Positions 4,685 through 6,790 of a stretch of DNA of 6,790 nucleotides are shown here, one piece after another. The stretch lies in assembly GCA_020047775.1 (NCBI GenBank), contig JAIFNK010000209.1, positions 1 through 6,790 of the forward strand, in the 5' to 3' direction. The stretch comes from Akkermansia sp. (GTDB lineage Bacteria > Verrucomicrobiota > Verrucomicrobiia > Verrucomicrobiales > Akkermansiaceae). Both the position numbers and the translations under genes were made by a program. Within the stretch, counting starts at the first letter, position 1, and each line of letters starts with the position of its first letter. The notes beneath the pieces were generated by a model, which saw nothing but the letters and a program-made list of their open reading frames with translations, made no database searches and was not told the origin of the DNA.

Positions 4685-6079
4685 TCAACCCAATGCGACC
4701 GACTGGTTTTCGTAGATCCCGGCGCTAACAGCCTTTGGTTGGCTGCCGGGATTTTCGAAGGAAACCTGGCCCCGCACGATCACGCCGGGCGCGAATTTCA
4801 ACGGACCCTTCACGGTCAACGAGTCGCAATCGATCAGACCCGGCACGCCGAGCCCTTCGATCTGGTCCACCAGCTTGTATTCGTCGGAAAGCGAGACCAC
4901 CGGCGGCACGCCGTGGCGTGAGGCGGCGAGGCGCACCTGGCCGTTTTCCAGCACTTCGTAGGCGTCGGACCGCAGAGCGAGCAGGTCGCCGGTGGTCTTG
5001 ACCGGAGCGAACCGGCTGCGCGGCACGTCGATGGCCGCCGCCCCCTCGAAGCACTCGATGGCCGCGCCCATGGCGGTTTCGAGTTGCACGACGGGCGTCG
5101 ATGTTTTGTCGCGCGGATCCACGGTCTTGTTGTTGCGGATCATCGGCAGCGGCAACACGCCGGAATCCGCCGCGAGCTGCTCCTTGAGCAGGTCCAGCCG
5201 GAGCCACAAGCTGTTCGTATTGAAATACTGATGGCGGTCGATGTCCTGGAACGCCGCGCTGTCCTCATCGGGAGTTTGCGCCACTTCCCGGAGCAGCAGG
5301 CGCCCGTCCGATTTCCGCACGGCAAGATGGCCGCCCTTGCGATCCGCCGCCGTCCGCCGCGTGACTTCCATCAGGAACGGTGCGCCGGACTTCGCGAAAT
5401 AGGCCAGAATCGCCGGGTCCAGAACCGCCCCGAGATTATCGGAATTCGAGACAAAGGCGTATTTCACGCCTTCCGCCAGCAAACGGTCCAGCCAACCGCT
5501 GCCAACCAACGCCGGGTAAAGGTCACCGTGACCCGGCGGGCACCATTCCAGATCCGGGTCGGCGGGCCATGACACGGGCTCAAACGTCGCCGCGTCGATC
5601 TTGGGAATCTGGTTCTGCATCAACTCCACCTCGGCTGCGTCCGCGAGTCCCTCCGCCCGGTATTTTTCCAAATGGCCCAGCGTGTCGCCACTGGTGCTGA
5701 AGCTGTTCATCAGGAGCAGGCGCACCTTGGCGCCACTGGATTTCCGCAGGTCGAGGATCTGTCGCACCATCAGGTCGAGGAAATTCACCCCGTCGCGCAC
5801 GGCGAGCAGGCTCTTCGGCCCTTGCAGGCCCATGCTGGTGCCCAGTCCGCCGTTGAGTTTGATGACCACCGCCTGGGCAAGCAGCGCCGCGTCCGCCGCT
5901 CCCGCCGCAGCGATGGCATCAAACGACGGCAGCCCGACTGCTGGAGAAATCGATTCCTCCGGGATCATTCCTGTTTCGTTGCGCATCAGCGCCTCGTAAT
6001 TCCGGTGGAAGGCTCGGATGGCGGCATCCCCCATCCCGGCGGCGGTCATTTTGGTCTCGAAAGCAGCGAAATTTCCCAT
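4685..6079 (-). CDS. UTP-glucose-1-phosphate uridylyltransferase, eukaryotic-type (UDPGP family)
   Basis: A 464-residue cytoplasmic enzyme of the UDPGP family (the type found in plants, animals and fungi), unrelated in sequence to the usual bacterial GalU. It makes UDP-glucose and pyrophosphate from UTP and glucose-1-phosphate, feeding glycan, glycogen or trehalose synthesis. Motifs in order: nucleotide-binding LNGGLGTSMG (75-84) with PKS (88-90), PPGHGD (181-186), SNSDNLGA (211-218), FNTNSLW (286-292), QLETAMGAA (332-340), and the catalytic-type lysine in PVKTTGDLL (K361). The C-terminal region (about 413-446) has the hydrophobic, glycine-spaced pattern of the family's beta-helix. The ATG at 6079 fits the family N-terminus; the frame is open to an ATG at 6229, but those 50 residues do not look like UGPase. 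No Shine-Dalgarno is seen. Some members use UDP-sugars other than UDP-glucose, so substrate is inferred. Confidence 0.93.
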   Translation of the reverse strand: MGNFAAFETKMTAAGMGDAAIRAFHRNYEALMRNETGMIPEESISPAVGLPSFDAIAAAGAADAALLAQAVVIKLNGGLGTSMGLQGPKSLLAVRDGVNFLDLMVRQILDLRKSSGAKVRLLLMNSFSTSGDTLGHLEKYRAEGLADAAEVELMQNQIPKIDAATFEPVSWPADPDLEWCPPGHGDLYPALVGSGWLDRLLAEGVKYAFVSNSDNLGAVLDPAILAYFAKSGAPFLMEVTRRTAADRKGGHLAVRKSDGRLLLREVAQTPDEDSAAFQDIDRHQYFNTNSLWLRLDLLKEQLAADSGVLPLPMIRNNKTVDPRDKTSTPVVQLETAMGAAIECFEGAAAIDVPRSRFAPVKTTGDLLALRSDAYEVLENGQVRLAASRHGVPPVVSLSDEYKLVDQIEGLGVPGLIDCDSLTVKGPLKFAPGVIVRGQVSFENPGSQPKAVSAGIYENQSVALG

Positions 6080-6214
6080 GTGTTTGTATCGGTTCGTCGC
6101 GAATTTGAACGGGCCAGCATCCGGGGTCACGCCGAAAATTCCCTTTCGACAGGTCCATCCAGAGGCCGGACCGACGCTCGTAAAGAATCTTGCGCCGGCA
6201 CCGATCCGATGTAT

Positions 6215-6239
6215 TGGGTAAAAACCCATCCTGTATTTT
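6215..6239. promoter_or_regulatory. Divergent intergenic region: small hairpin and AT-rich promoter-like patch
   Basis: Between the divergent UGPase and subtilase-like genes, TGGGT/ACCCA (6215-6228, AAAA loop) lies next to the AT-rich patch TATTTTA. On the + strand TATTTT (6234-6239) is a possible -10 box ending 8 nt before the GTG at 6248; on the - strand the same bases read TAAAAT, a possible -10 box for the UGPase that would leave a leader of about 150 nt. No good -35 box is seen on either side. The rest of 6080-6214 shows no other feature. Confidence 0.3.
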
Positions 6240-6247
6240 AATTCTCA

Positions 6248-6790
6248 GTGAACTTTCCCGTCCCACGCGCCGTTCTTGCATGGATCATTTGCTCGGGATT
6301 CGCGCCGGTGTCGGCGGATTGGCGGGATGAAATCGGACTCACCCGATTGCAGCTGATCGCCGGCAGCGAGCTGCCAACCGCGCCGAGCCAAGGGCTCACC
6401 CAAGTGGAGGCGGATGAGGCTGCGGGCAGCTTCGAGCCGGACACCTCCCACCCGCTCTTCGCCGGCAAGACCTTCAACCACAAATCCGGCTCATCCGGCA
6501 TCAGCGGCCACGCCACGACGGTCGCCTCGTTTTTCTACGGATCGTCCAGCCAGCTGCCCGGGGCCTGTGCCGTGAATCTCTATGCCGCGGACAATTGGCT
6601 GAATTCCGATTTTCTCGGAACGGGCACGAACAGCGCACCATTGATCGAATCAAGCGCCGTCCAAAACCACAGTTGGATCGGAGTTCTCAGCGAGTCCTTC
6701 ACTTCCACCCAAGCCACGGAGGTCGGCCGCCGACTCGATTTCGCCATCGACCGCGATGGGTTTGTCAGTGTCGTGGGCGTCAACAATGGC
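6248..6790 (+). CDS. Secreted subtilisin-like (S8-type) protein, N-terminal part (3' end outside window)
   Basis: 181 codons are visible. Residues 1-23 look like a signal peptide: Arg at 7, a hydrophobic core AVLAWIICSGFA, and a likely cut after VSA (21-23). The mature part follows the order of subtilase landmarks. GLTQVEA (49-55) stands where the catalytic Asp strand lies. GHATTVASFFYG (87-98) matches the HGTHVAG histidine motif (H88). NLYAADNWL (110-118) matches the KLYAVKVLD-like strand. VQNHSWIG (138-145) matches the INMSLG strand, and RLDFAIDRDGFVSVVGVNNG (162-181) matches the helix and strand ending in AAGNSG. The nucleophile serine would be beyond the window. The Asp position appears to hold Glu, so activity is uncertain. 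The GTG at 6248 is chosen because a TAA lies in frame at 6239-6241 and it gives the signal peptide. No ribosome-binding site is seen. I infer export across the inner membrane. Confidence 0.75.
   Translation, partial: MNFPVPRAVLAWIICSGFAPVSADWRDEIGLTRLQLIAGSELPTAPSQGLTQVEADEAAGSFEPDTSHPLFAGKTFNHKSGSSGISGHATTVASFFYGSSSQLPGACAVNLYAADNWLNSDFLGTGTNSAPLIESSAVQNHSWIGVLSESFTSTQATEVGRRLDFAIDRDGFVSVVGVNNG

Noticed and set aside
6080..6229. 50-residue N-terminal extension of the UGPase from an ATG at 6229
   Set aside because: The residues lack similarity to the UGPase N-terminus and occupy the divergent promoter region; the family start fits the ATG at 6079.

Overview
This is a GC-rich bacterial window, most likely from a Verrucomicrobiota member related to Luteolibacter or Haloferula. 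That assignment is inferred from protein content: a eukaryotic-type UTP-glucose-1-phosphate uridylyltransferase, a menaquinone-type MenD, and a secreted subtilisin-like protein of a kind I associate with that phylum. No rRNA or marker gene confirms it.

Layout, left to right. (1) The 3' end of an ABC exporter gene (nucleotide-binding domain only) on the + strand. (2) A 202-bp gap with strong predicted RNA structure. (3) A HAD-superfamily phosphatase-like gene (+), closed by a perfect hairpin. (4) A 260-bp gap, then menD (+) with a GTG start and a promoter-like box directly upstream, also closed by a hairpin. (5) A complete tRNA-Arg(CCG) with encoded CCA. (6) A 473-bp stretch with no intact gene. 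On the - strand it holds what I read as scraps of a type I restriction-modification locus: the last codons of a specificity subunit (hsdS), an unusual 9-bp TGAC/GTCA array, and the first codons of a restriction subunit (hsdR) that then run out of frame into another coding-looking tail. (7) Two - strand genes: a beta-phosphoglucomutase/YqaB-like HAD hydrolase and, upstream of it, a eukaryotic-type UGPase, separated by a 17-bp dyad that probably terminates the UGPase transcript. (8) A divergent 168-bp intergenic region, then the start of a secreted subtilase-like protein (+) that runs off the right end.

The genes do not form one pathway. MenD makes the menaquinone precursor SEPHCHC, the UGPase makes UDP-glucose, the two HAD proteins are probably small-molecule phosphatases or mutases, and the ABC and subtilase-like genes concern transport and the cell exterior. 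The most unusual part is the stretch after the tRNA, which looks like a decayed defence locus beside a tRNA gene. A second theme is that none of the five internal start codons has a visible Shine-Dalgarno sequence, and two GTG starts lie just downstream of candidate -10 boxes, suggesting leaderless transcripts.
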